Assembly (NCBI GenBank): GCA_964503335.1
Contig: CAZCZZ010000102.1
Span: 1 to 7,536 of the forward strand
Source: CAZCZZ01 sp964503335
GTDB lineage: Bacteria > Verrucomicrobiota > Kiritimatiellia > CAIVKH01
Length of the DNA: 7,536 nt
Reading direction: 5' to 3'
Below are positions 1 to 6,496 of the stretch, piece after piece. Both the position numbers and the translations under genes were made by a program. Numbering within the stretch: position 1 is the stretch's first letter; each line of letters begins with the position of its first letter. The notes under the pieces are model-generated. The model searched no databases. It had not been told where the DNA came from and saw nothing but the letters and a program-made list of their open reading frames with translations.

Positions 1-108
1 CTTGATGTACCCAACCGCATTGCGGCTGAGGACTTGGTTGGTGAGTTGGGCTTCGGCTACTTGTGAGCCGATCGCGATCGCTGCTAGTGCTATCAGAATT
101 TTTTTCAT
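1..108 (-). CDS. N-terminus of a secreted hypothetical protein (runs off the left edge)
   Basis: The first 36 codons of a minus-strand gene are visible; the rest lies outside the window. It begins at ATG (108-106) with a strong ribosome site, GGAGG at 118-114, five bases upstream. The start reads as a Sec signal peptide: MKK, a hydrophobic stretch ILIALAAIAIG, and a probable cleavage after A-E-A near residue 20. The mature part begins QLTNQVLSRNAVGYIK. A short N-terminal segment of the form N-x-VGY just after the signal peptide is, from memory, typical of a large family of uncharacterised exported proteins in Verrucomicrobiota and relatives. No function can be assigned. Export is well supported; the family call is an inference from a few residues. 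Confidence 0.72.
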   Translation of the reverse strand, partial: MKKILIALAAIAIGSQVAEAQLTNQVLSRNAVGYIK

Positions 109-145
109 GGTTGCCTCCAAGGGCGTGCTGTCTATGAGGGAGAAA

Positions 146-169
146 TTACACGATTTCCGAGTCGTGTAA
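146..169. promoter_or_regulatory. 8-bp inverted repeat, possible operator
   Basis: TTACACGA (146-153) and TCGTGTAA (162-169) are perfect inverted arms around an 8-base spacer. The site lies 38 bases upstream of the minus-strand start codon, where a repressor or activator of that gene could bind. No convincing -35/-10 pair was found around it, and no regulator gene is adjacent, so the role is a guess. Confidence 0.3.
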
Positions 170-300
170 ATCTGTTTCTCCAACTTTTTTTGTACTTTCA
201 CGGTCGGACTCTACGCAATCATCCGTTCACTGGGGATAGGTATACACGTAGTGCGTATACGTGTCAATACGTAGGCGGAAAGATTCAGGACGAGGACTGC

Positions 301-328
301 CCACGAAAATCACGAATAGGCACGAAAT
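301..328. repeat. Degenerate CACGAA-word repeat relic
   Basis: CACGAA occurs three times at a spacing of about ten bases (302-307 read as CACGAA within CCACGAAAAT, then 311-316 and 321-326). This resembles the arms of the complete palindrome at 3602-3688, but no opposing arm is present, so it looks like a solo or decayed half of the same repeat type. Confidence 0.45.
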
Positions 329-450
329 ATGGCAGTGGAGACGATTCCGAGATCTTCCTATCAAGCTATCGCGCGGTTTCGATGGAGCGGTCTGCTGCTC
401 TTCTGGAGCCGGGCTATGCAGGGCAGCGATAATGGGTTATAACCGAGGCG

Positions 451-2145
451 ATGGATCGTTCGACACCTGAAAGGCGCGCCCGAGGGATCGCCGTGGCGTG
501 GGGCGTTTGTGCCCTTGCCGCCGGCTTGGCCTTGAGTTCCGGCATTGCGCTTCAGGCACGGGCCAGGGAAGACCGGGCGATCGAGAGTCGGTTTCAGGCC
601 GACGCCTCAGCTTGGATGACCCGCGTGTCGGCGGAGTCGGATGTCTTCTTTGATGTGCTGAACTCGATCCGTGTGCTTCACACCATTTCCGATTCGATTT
701 CCGAGAGCGCCTTCGAGGAGTTTGTCTCAAAGGGCATGCTGTACCAGCGACAGGTGCTCGGCGTCTTCGGTTTCGCGCGGCTCGTCGGTCCGACCGAGCG
801 AAGCGTCTTTGAACTCGCGACGTCCGGCACCAATGCTTCGGCGGTGATCCTCGAGCGGGCGGGTGTTGCGGGTTTCAAGCGGGCGGAGGAGAGGGATGTC
901 TACTTCCCGATGACATTCGCCCATCCGGCCGAGGCCCTGGATTTCCCGATCGGGTACGATTTCGCGTCCGACCCCCTCGACCGCATCGCGATCGAGCGCA
1001 TGCTGCAATCGGGCGCGGCTGTGCTGGGACGCGAGATCGCGGTGCAGGAACGCGGACTGCTGGCCTTCTCGCCGATCCTCTACCAGGCCTTCGATCCCAA
1101 CCGGAAGGCCTACTTCCTCGCGCAGGGATTCGCGTTCGCGATTTTTCGTCCGACCACCGTCCTCAGGAGCGCCCTGCCCGTCGAGGCCGCTGCCGTGGTC
1201 ACCGTGGAACTCAGTCCCCTGGCGCGGGCGGGTCGCGCCGCGATCACGGATGAGCCCGTGTACGAGGATTCGATCCAGATCGCGGGTGAGCCGTGGCTCT
1301 TTCGATGCGTGGCGCGCGACGGCTATCTCGCATCACGCCGCACCGCGCAGCCCGCCATCCTGTTCACTGCCGGCGTCTGCGTGTCGCTCCTGCTCGCCGT
1401 CCTGATCGCGCAGATGGTGGGCCGGACACGGCGCATCGAGGCGCTCGTGCACGAGCGCACGGCCGCGCTGCAGAATGCGAACCAGCGACTTGAGGAAGAG
1501 CGCGCCGAGTGCCTACGCCTCGAAAACGAAATCCTGAACATCAGCAGCGCGGAGAAGCAGCGCGTGGGACAGGATCTACACGACTCGCTCGGACAGAAGC
1601 TCGCCGGCGCCGTCTTCGCCGGCCGGGCCCTTGCGGGGAATCCGTCGCTTTCTCCCGAGGTGAAGGCCGAGACGGAGCGTCTCGTCGAAATCACCAAGGA
1701 AGCGGTGTCGCAGGTGCGCCGGATGGCCCGCGGCCTCGCGCCGGTGGAGATCGGCGAACAAGGCCTCGCCCAGGCCTTGCGACGACTCGCGGAGGAAACT
1801 TGCGAGGTGTATGGCGTGGTCTGCTCCTTCACCCAGCAGGGACAGGTCTCGCCGCGCGATGCCTCGGCGGCGATGCACCTCTATCACATCGCGCAGGAGG
1901 GCGTGACCAACGCGATGCGCCACGGGCAGGCGCGCGAGATCCGGATTGAATTGGGATCCTCCGGCGACGCCGGGCTGCTCACGATCAGCGACAACGGCAA
2001 AGGCATTCCGCCTGAAACCGAACGCAGCGCGGGCCTCGGCCTCCGCATCATGAAGTATCGCGCGTCGATGTTTGGAGGGACGGTTGCTGTGACGGCCGCA
2101 ACCGGAGGCGGGACGCTCATCGCGTGCCGGTTTCCGAAGTTGTAG
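451..2145 (+). CDS. CHASE-domain membrane histidine kinase (HisKA_3 type)
   Basis: This is a 564-residue sensor kinase that should autophosphorylate on histidine and pass the phosphate to the response regulator encoded next. There is a membrane segment near residues 12-36 and a periplasmic domain at about 40-300. That domain has CHASE-like motifs (YFPMTFAHP near 151-159, GYDFASDP 168-175, then a G-L-L-x-F-S-P-I-L-Y stretch). A second membrane segment lies at about 302-323 and a coiled coil at about 328-365. The HisKA_3 dimerisation motif QDLHDSLGQ carries the probable phospho-acceptor His377. An HATPase domain follows, with N box EGVTNAMRHG (N487), G1 DNGKGIP (514-520) and G2 GLGL (528-531). 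All catalytic motifs look intact. CHASE domains sense small extracellular ligands, but the ligand here is unknown. ATG 451 has GAGG only two bases upstream, which is tight; no better start was seen. Confidence 0.93.
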   Translation: MDRSTPERRARGIAVAWGVCALAAGLALSSGIALQARAREDRAIESRFQADASAWMTRVSAESDVFFDVLNSIRVLHTISDSISESAFEEFVSKGMLYQRQVLGVFGFARLVGPTERSVFELATSGTNASAVILERAGVAGFKRAEERDVYFPMTFAHPAEALDFPIGYDFASDPLDRIAIERMLQSGAAVLGREIAVQERGLLAFSPILYQAFDPNRKAYFLAQGFAFAIFRPTTVLRSALPVEAAAVVTVELSPLARAGRAAITDEPVYEDSIQIAGEPWLFRCVARDGYLASRRTAQPAILFTAGVCVSLLLAVLIAQMVGRTRRIEALVHERTAALQNANQRLEEERAECLRLENEILNISSAEKQRVGQDLHDSLGQKLAGAVFAGRALAGNPSLSPEVKAETERLVEITKEAVSQVRRMARGLAPVEIGEQGLAQALRRLAEETCEVYGVVCSFTQQGQVSPRDASAAMHLYHIAQEGVTNAMRHGQAREIRIELGSSGDAGLLTISDNGKGIPPETERSAGLGLRIMKYRASMFGGTVAVTAATGGGTLIACRFPKL

Positions 2146-2154
2146 ATTGGTTGC

Positions 2155-2219
2155 CACTCGTCCTTTGTCATTGGTCATTTGTCCCTTGTCCGATTCGGGC
2201 AAATGACAAAGGACAAGTG
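2155..2219. repeat. Palindromic repeat of TGACAAA/TTGTCAT heptamer words
   Basis: Arms at 2155-2174 and 2200-2219 are complementary at 18 of 20 positions. The sequence is built from seven-base words: TCCTTTG, TCATTGG, TCATTTG, TCCCTTG on the left, and their complements continuing to about 2230 on the right. A small CCGATTCGG hairpin sits at the centre. The element begins about ten bases after the kinase stop codon and fills most of the gap to the response regulator, so any kinase-regulator mRNA would carry it as a hairpin. Similar heptamer repeats occur between genes in several bacterial groups. It lacks a T-tract, so a terminator role is not supported. Confidence 0.8.
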
Positions 2220-2283
2220 ACCAGGGACAATTTCCAAACGACCTGCTTTCCACACGGACCGCTGCTTGCTAGGCTATCGCGAA

Positions 2284-2952
2284 ATGCCTGACGCATCGCC
2301 ATCACCTCACCGTATCCTGATCGTGGACGATCACGCCATTGTGCGACAGGGGATCGCGCTGTTGCTGACGCGGCAGCCCGATTTCGAGGTATGCGGAGAA
2401 GCAGGCTCCTATGAAGAAGGCCTTGCCGCCATCGCCGCGTTGAAGCCGGATGCGGTCCTCGTGGATATCACGTTGAAGGATCGCAGCGGACTCGACCTCG
2501 TGCGCGAGGCGAAAGAGCGTGATCCGGCGATCAAGACGCTGATCCTTTCCATGCACGACGAAGAGGATTACGCCGAGCGTGCGCTTAAAGCGGGCGCACT
2601 GGGTTACGTCATGAAGGAGCACGCCGACGAAGTGGTCGTCGAAGCGCTGCGCAAGGTCTTGCGGGGCGAGGTCTATCTGAGCCCGCTGATGAACACGCGC
2701 ATGATCCGCCAGATGATCCAGGGCGAAAATGTGTCGGAGGAAGAAACGGGCATCGGGAGCCTGACGGACCGCGAGAAGGAAATCTTCCTCCTGATGGGCA
2801 GGGGCTTGAGCACGAAACGAATCGCCGAGCAACTCGACCTGAGCGCCCGCACCGTTGAAGTCCACCGCGCCCACATCAAGCGCAAGATGCAGTGCGACGA
2901 TCTCGCGCAGCTCCTGCGGGAAGCCATTCGTTTTGCGGAGTCACAAGTATGA
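2284..2952 (+). CDS. NarL/FixJ-family response regulator
   Basis: This 222-residue DNA-binding response regulator is the likely partner of the upstream kinase; HisKA_3 kinases characteristically pair with this family. The receiver domain (about 9-125) has the acidic pair D15/D16, phospho-acceptor D61 in VLVDITLKD, S89 and K111. The C-terminal LuxR-type helix-turn-helix (about 158-215) shows LTDREKEIFLLMGRGLSTKR, then IAEQLDLSARTVEVHRAHIK. ATG 2284 was chosen because the receiver fold starts nine residues later; a TTG at 2266 would add six residues without family support. The ribosome site is weak. The stop codon overlaps the plsY start as ATGA. Target promoters cannot be told from this sequence. 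Confidence 0.94.
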   Translation: MPDASPSPHRILIVDDHAIVRQGIALLLTRQPDFEVCGEAGSYEEGLAAIAALKPDAVLVDITLKDRSGLDLVREAKERDPAIKTLILSMHDEEDYAERALKAGALGYVMKEHADEVVVEALRKVLRGEVYLSPLMNTRMIRQMIQGENVSEEETGIGSLTDREKEIFLLMGRGLSTKRIAEQLDLSARTVEVHRAHIKRKMQCDDLAQLLREAIRFAESQV

Positions 2953-3605
2953 TGGCCATCGCCTTCCCGTCCGACACCGGAGCGCTCGCGGGCTGGCTGA
3001 TGCTGGCGTATCTCGTCGGCTCCGTCCCGACAGGACTCCTTGTGGCGCGGGCCAAAGGTGTCGACATCCGTAAAGTCGGAAGCGGCAATATCGGTGCGAC
3101 CAACGTATTCCGCAGCATCGGCAAGCCCTGGGGCGTCATGACCTTCATCGGTGACGCGTTGAAGGGCCTGATTCCAGCCCTGCTCTTCCCGAAACTTGCG
3201 GGACCGCAGGCCGTGCTCGAATGGGGCGCGGGGTTCGGCATCCTCTGCGCCGTCGCGGCGATTCTCGGCCACAACTTCTCGCTCTTCCTCCGCTTTAAAG
3301 GCGGGAAAGGCGTCGCCACAAGCGCGGGCGCCTTGATCGGCATCGCACCCCTCGCCGCCCTCATCGGCGTCGTCGCATGGGTGACCCTCTTCTTCGGAAC
3401 GCGCTATGTGTCCGTCGCCTCCATCGGCGCCTCGCTCGCCATTCCGCTTGCAGGCTGGATCCTCTATCAGCCGGAACAACCCCTGCTCGCCTGGACCCTC
3501 ATCATCCTCGGCGCCCTCGTCATCCTGCGCCACAAAGCCAACGTTCATCGCCTGATCGCAGGAACGGAGCACAGGTTCAACCGGAAGAAAGAGAAGAACA
3601 CTTAA
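2949..3605 (+). CDS. plsY: Glycerol-3-phosphate acyltransferase PlsY
   Basis: PlsY is an integral inner-membrane enzyme that transfers an acyl group from acyl-phosphate to the sn-1 position of glycerol-3-phosphate, the first committed step of phospholipid synthesis. The 218-residue length fits. All three conserved cytoplasmic motifs are present: GSGNIGATNVFR (44-55), GHNFSLFLRFKGGKG (107-121) and LRHKANVHRLIAGTE (193-207). Between them are hydrophobic stretches consistent with about five membrane spans, and the tail is basic. ATG 2949 lies eight bases after GGAG (2937-2940) and forms ATGA with the regulator's stop, suggesting translational coupling; a second ATG at 2952 is also possible. The reading frame is open back to 2892, but that part is the regulator's DNA-binding region. 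The TAA stop lies inside the palindrome at 3602-3688. gpsA, which supplies its substrate, follows. Confidence 0.95.
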   Translation: MMAIAFPSDTGALAGWLMLAYLVGSVPTGLLVARAKGVDIRKVGSGNIGATNVFRSIGKPWGVMTFIGDALKGLIPALLFPKLAGPQAVLEWGAGFGILCAVAAILGHNFSLFLRFKGGKGVATSAGALIGIAPLAALIGVVAWVTLFFGTRYVSVASIGASLAIPLAGWILYQPEQPLLAWTLIILGALVILRHKANVHRLIAGTEHRFNRKKEKNT

Positions 3606-3688
3606 CCACGAATGGACACGAATCCACACGAATATCTGAAAAGTCGGAATCCGGACATTCGTATCCATTCGTGTCCATTCGTGGTTAA
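3602..3688. repeat. 87-bp palindrome of CACGAAT words ending in TTAA
   Basis: The outer arms 3602-3623 and 3667-3688 are perfectly complementary over 22 bases. Pairing continues with three mismatches to 3633/3657, giving 29 of 32 pairs around a 23-base loop. The arms are iterated near-copies of (A/C)CACGAAT. Each end is TTAA, and the left TTAA contains the plsY stop codon (3603-3605). The motif resembles an intergenic repeat often mis-annotated as small proteins containing N-H-E-W-T-R-M-D-T-N. RNA from either strand would fold strongly, but there is no T-tract, so transcription termination is unproven. Confidence 0.88.
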
Positions 3689-3738
3689 CAATCCGTTCGT
3701 TTTCTTGGTCATACAATGAGTGGAGATTAGTGGTTTCT

Positions 3739-4734
3739 ATGAATGTCACGATTCTTGGCGATGGGGGTTGGGGAACGGCGTTGGGGTTGGTGTTGCACCG
3801 GAACGGGCATCGGGTCCGCATCTGGGGTCCGTTCCCGGACTACACGTCGCAGGTCCGGCGTCGCCGCGAGAACGTGAAGTTCCTGCCCGGGGTCAGGATC
3901 CCTGCGGACATCGAGTGGGTTTCGGAGCGACCCGTCGCGGTGGACGGGGCGGAAGTCGTCGTGCTTGCGATGCCGTCTAAGTTCTACCGCACGGTGCTGG
4001 AAAGCTTCGCCTCGCTGATTCCTTCAAGCGCCATGATCGTGAGCGTGTCCAAAGGATTCGATCCTGAGTCTCGCGATCGGTTGACGATCACGGCGGAACG
4101 CGTCCTGCGCCATGCGCCGGTCGCGGCGCTGTCGGGTCCAAGCCATGCCGAGGAAGTGGCGCAGCGTATCCCGACAGCCGTCGTCATCGGCTGCCAGCAG
4201 CCGTCCATTGCATCCGCGCTCCAGGCCGTTTTCAACAGCGCCGAATTCCGCGTCTATACATCCGACGACGTGGCGGGCGTTGAGCTCGGCGGCGCGTTGA
4301 AGAACTGTATCGCGATCGCCGCCGGCGTGAGCGACGGCATCGGCTATGGCGACAACACCAAGGCGGCCCTCATCACGCGAGGCCTTGCCGAAATCACTCG
4401 CCTAGGCGTCGCCCTCGGCGCGCACTCCGCCACCTTCTCCGGCCTCAGCGGCATCGGCGACCTGATCGTGACCTGTGCCAGCAAACTGAGTCGCAACCGC
4501 TCTGTCGGCGAACGCATCGGCGCCGGCGAAACGTTGAAGGACATCCTCAAGAGCATGGAGCAGGTCGCCGAAGGCGTCTGGACCTGCACCGCCGCAATCG
4601 CAATCGCAAAGAAAGCCGGCGTGGAAATCCCCATCATTGAGCAGGTGCAAGCGATCCTCTACGAAGGCCGCGATCCGAAAAGCGCCGTCCAAGCCCTGAT
4701 GTCGCGAGAACCGAAGCCGGAGAGGCAGCGATAG
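3739..4734 (+). CDS. gpsA: Glycerol-3-phosphate dehydrogenase [NAD(P)+] GpsA
   Basis: GpsA is a cytoplasmic enzyme that reduces dihydroxyacetone phosphate to sn-glycerol-3-phosphate, the substrate of PlsY. The 331 residues match the family's usual size. The Rossmann fold opens with the dinucleotide-binding loop GDGGWG (7-12). SVSKGF follows with K105, then LSGPSHAEEV. The catalytic domain has GGALKN with K188, GDNTKAALITRG (204-215), FSGLSGIGDLIVTC, SRNRSVGE and EGVWT. No key residue appears missing. ATG 3739 puts the glycine loop at the standard place. A GTG at 3730 would add three residues and is closer to GGAG (3722-3725), so it cannot be excluded. A -10-like TACAAT sits at 3712-3717 without a well-spaced -35. 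The plsY palindrome upstream may uncouple its expression from plsY. Confidence 0.96.
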   Translation: MNVTILGDGGWGTALGLVLHRNGHRVRIWGPFPDYTSQVRRRRENVKFLPGVRIPADIEWVSERPVAVDGAEVVVLAMPSKFYRTVLESFASLIPSSAMIVSVSKGFDPESRDRLTITAERVLRHAPVAALSGPSHAEEVAQRIPTAVVIGCQQPSIASALQAVFNSAEFRVYTSDDVAGVELGGALKNCIAIAAGVSDGIGYGDNTKAALITRGLAEITRLGVALGAHSATFSGLSGIGDLIVTCASKLSRNRSVGERIGAGETLKDILKSMEQVAEGVWTCTAAIAIAKKAGVEIPIIEQVQAILYEGRDPKSAVQALMSREPKPERQR

Positions 4735-4750
4735 CAAGAGGCTATAGGGG

Positions 4751-5155
4751 TTAGGTGTTTAGACTGCAGGGAAGAGAGATGCGGGATCACACGAAACTCA
4801 GGGCATTTGCGCTGGCTGACGAGGTTGCGATACTGGTTTATCAAGCCACGAGGAGATTTCCCAAGGATGAAATGTACGGGGTTACATCCCAGATGAGGCG
4901 GGCAGCGGTATCCGTACCATCCAATATCGTCGAGGGATGCTCACGTGCAAGCCAGTCCGACTACGTGCGCTTCCTCGAAATAGCGTTTGGGTCCTTGCGT
5001 GAGCTCCACTATCAGTGCAGCCTGTCGCAGCGATTGGGGTATTTTGGACAGGGGTTTGCCGCGCTCGACATGAAGCTGGAAGAGACGGAGAAGGTCCTGG
5101 GCTCCCTCATACGCTCCTTGCGCAAAACCTAAACACCTACAGCCTAAACACCTCA
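4751..5155. mobile_element. Candidate IVS-like cassette: four-helix-bundle gene between inverted repeats
   Basis: Inverted arms at 4751-4770 and 5136-5155 match at 17 of 20 positions and enclose one gene. The shared core is AGGTGTTTAG on the left and CTAAACACCT on the right. The right end carries a second copy of the core as an 11-base direct repeat (CCTAAACACCT at 5128-5138 and 5143-5153), and the first of these supplies the gene's TAA stop. In 23S rRNA genes, relatives of this gene lie in intervening sequences whose ends pair; here the same arrangement lies between gpsA and a protease gene. Mobility is inferred from this layout; no transposase or clear target duplication is visible. Confidence 0.5.
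4779..5132 (+). CDS. Four-helix-bundle protein (23S rRNA-IVS family)
   Basis: This is a 117-residue protein of the four-helix-bundle family first found in intervening sequences of 23S rRNA genes (PF05635/TIGR02436 type). The signature is clear: RDHTKLRAFALADEV at the start, then DEMYGVTSQMRRAAVSVPSN around 30-49, IVEGCSR, and a C-terminal FLEIAFGSLRELHYQ helix. The fold is related to Avd, the accessory protein of diversity-generating retroelements, but no reverse transcriptase or variable repeat is nearby. The biochemical role of free-standing members is not established. ATG 4779 follows AGGGAAGAGAG and gives the usual family start; a GTG at 4755 lies inside the left repeat and adds eight atypical residues. 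The gene is bracketed by inverted repeats, unlike its neighbours. Confidence 0.9.
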   Translation: MRDHTKLRAFALADEVAILVYQATRRFPKDEMYGVTSQMRRAAVSVPSNIVEGCSRASQSDYVRFLEIAFGSLRELHYQCSLSQRLGYFGQGFAALDMKLEETEKVLGSLIRSLRKT

Positions 5156-5164
5156 AGAGTTCCA

Positions 5165-6214
5165 ATGACAATTCCGTTCATTCTCCTCGCCGCCCTCATC
5201 GCCTTCGGCCCTGGCTGCTCAACGCCCTCGCCGCGACACAGTACGCCGCTGACGGAGGCCCAGGTTGAGGCGCTCTATAAGGCGCAGCGGCGGCCGCAGG
5301 TTTTTGGCATGACGGATTACTCGGGAAAGGGCGAGGCGAGTTTTGCCGGGGCGCACCGCCTGCACGCAAACCACCTCACGACGGCGATCACCAAAGGCGC
5401 GGACCGGAAGCTTCCGTTGATCGAAATCATGTCCGGCAGTCCGGGCAAAGTTCTCGCGCTGCTCGACACCAGCTCGGCCGACAGCTGGTGTACGCCGGAA
5501 GCCGCAGTCGTCCTCGGGCTCGCCCCGCTCGGGCCTCCGGGCTACACACGCAAGCCGCGGCATGTGGTCGATGACACCAAGGGCTACCTTTGCGCGGCGT
5601 CCACGATCCGTATCGAGGATCTCTATATGGAGAACGTCCTCCTGTTCCTCCGCGGCGCAACCTTCCCGCTGGGCGGCGTTGCGCGCGACGTGACCGATCC
5701 GGCCCCGTCGGTCGTGCTCGGCTCATCCTTCATCCGCGCGTTTAATTACGTCCGCTTCGATTTCACCAAAGGTGAAATCCTCTTCTCGTCCACGACCGAT
5801 TTCCGCATCCGCGAGGAGGCGCTTCTTGCCTCCGCGCCGATGCGCTGGGTCGATGGCGCACTCGCCGTCGAAGGCATGATCGACGGCACGCCGACCAACA
5901 TCGTCCTCGATATCGCGGGCCGCTACGCCGCAGGCCTGCCGGGCGAGACCGGAACGACGCTTCGCCAGTTCAGCACCGGCGACCTGGTGAGCCGGAAAGT
6001 CACCGCGACACCGCTGCGCAACCTCGGTCTCACCGACACCCCTTCGCCGCGCGTGGGTCTCGATATGCTCTCGCGCTGCACGCTCACGCTCGACTTCCAC
6101 CGCAACCTCGTTCACTTCGAGCGCCCCGAGAACGCGCCGGTCGTGAACACATCCGCCGAATCCTCCACAACAGCTCCCACGATCGTAGACCTCGATGCGT
6201 CGGCAGAACCCTAG
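5165..6214 (+). CDS. Putative lipoprotein with two retropepsin-like lobes, degenerate catalytic motifs
   Basis: This is a 349-residue exported protein. The N-terminus has a hydrophobic stretch ending FGPGC (Cys18), a plausible though imperfect lipobox, and lacks the usual early basic residues. Two retropepsin-like units follow. The first has LALLDTSSADSW, with D101-T-S replacing D-T-G, and later VVLGSSFIRAFNYVRFDF (about 182-199). The second has NIVLDIAGRYAAG, with D249-I-A at the catalytic position, and later RVGLDMLSRCTLTLDF. In clan AA proteases the active site needs two D-T/S-G motifs. DTS is tolerated in some, but DIA is unlikely to be normal, so activity is doubtful. It is clearly paralogous to the next gene. 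ATG 5165 follows AAGAG at 5155-5159; the frame is open back to 5015, but that overlaps the four-helix-bundle gene. The TAG stop lies in the next repeat. Confidence 0.78.
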   Translation: MTIPFILLAALIAFGPGCSTPSPRHSTPLTEAQVEALYKAQRRPQVFGMTDYSGKGEASFAGAHRLHANHLTTAITKGADRKLPLIEIMSGSPGKVLALLDTSSADSWCTPEAAVVLGLAPLGPPGYTRKPRHVVDDTKGYLCAASTIRIEDLYMENVLLFLRGATFPLGGVARDVTDPAPSVVLGSSFIRAFNYVRFDFTKGEILFSSTTDFRIREEALLASAPMRWVDGALAVEGMIDGTPTNIVLDIAGRYAAGLPGETGTTLRQFSTGDLVSRKVTATPLRNLGLTDTPSPRVGLDMLSRCTLTLDFHRNLVHFERPENAPVVNTSAESSTTAPTIVDLDASAEP

Positions 6215-6489
6215 CAGCCTGTGGTGAAAGTGGGAGGGATCGCGTTGGAAGCAGAATGTGACAGATGCAAGGCGGAGCGACGAGGCATAGCAACCATGCT
6301 ATGTCGAGGAGCGACAACGCCGCAGATGGCACATTCTGCTTCCAACCCTTCGGGCGCGAACGATTTGCGGCGTAGAACGTCGTTGCGCCTCCTCGACGAT
6401 GCGCTTTGGGAATCGCCTTCTTCGGCACGCCTCGTTCTACTTGCAACTCGCTCGCGCGCGACCCTCCGACTTTCACCACAGGCTGCTAG
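6211..6489. repeat. 279-bp compound palindrome with predicted three-way-junction fold
   Basis: The outer arms 6211-6231 and 6469-6489 are perfectly complementary over 21 bases and, after one mismatch, pair for six more (GGAGGG with CCCTCC), then reach about 6244/6457. Inside are two hairpins. Hairpin A has perfect 17-base arms at 6244-6260 and 6330-6346, with an inner CATAGCA/TGCTATG stem (6286-6292, 6297-6303). Hairpin B pairs GTAGAACG (6372-6379) with CGTTCTAC (6433-6440), with TTGC/GCAA beyond. Both outer ends are CTAG, and the left one contains the upstream TAG stop. No coding sequence is credible within it. It resembles a MITE- or REP-like element; the family is not identified. Confidence 0.85.
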
Positions 6490-6496
6490 TAGCCAT

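Larger units (their letters stand above)
109..450. other. Intergenic region between divergent genes
   Basis: These 342 bases separate the minus-strand exported protein from the plus-strand histidine kinase, so promoters for both should lie here. Visible items are the 8-bp inverted repeat at 146-169, a weaker 7-bp inverted repeat (ACACGTA 244-250, TACGTGT 258-264), and a CACGAA-word relic at 301-328. There is also a -10-like GATAAT at 428-433 just before a 10-bp palindrome GGTTATAACC (435-444), close to the kinase start. No good -35 matches GATAAT. No convincing coding sequence was found; a TTG-started 80-codon reading frame here has no recognisable features. Confidence 0.6.

Noticed and set aside
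190..432. 80-codon plus-strand frame starting at TTG
   Set aside because: It has no ribosome site, a rare start, a low-complexity mixed composition, and crosses the CACGAA relic. Nothing recognisable is encoded.
2155..2230. CRISPR-like array
   Set aside because: The repeated words are seven bases long and contiguous, with no unique spacers and no cas genes.
1576..2253. Minus-strand reading frame of 225 codons
   Set aside because: It is antisense to the kinase domain and the heptamer repeat. It has no recognisable domain, while the plus strand carries all the kinase motifs.
3602..3688. Palindrome as a classical intrinsic terminator
   Set aside because: The stem is strong, but neither side carries the run of T expected after the hairpin, and the arms are repeated words.
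2673..3821. Long minus-strand reading frame of 382 codons
   Set aside because: It runs antisense to the response regulator and plsY, both well-supported genes. Its middle includes the N-H-E-W-T-R-M-D-T-N peptide read from the palindrome, a known kind of spurious translation. GC-rich codon bias opens such shadow frames.
4751..5155. Part of a diversity-generating retroelement
   Set aside because: The four-helix-bundle protein is related to Avd, but there is no reverse transcriptase, template repeat or variable repeat within the window.
4751..5155. An intervening sequence within a 23S rRNA gene
   Set aside because: The flanks are gpsA and a protease gene; no rRNA sequence was seen.
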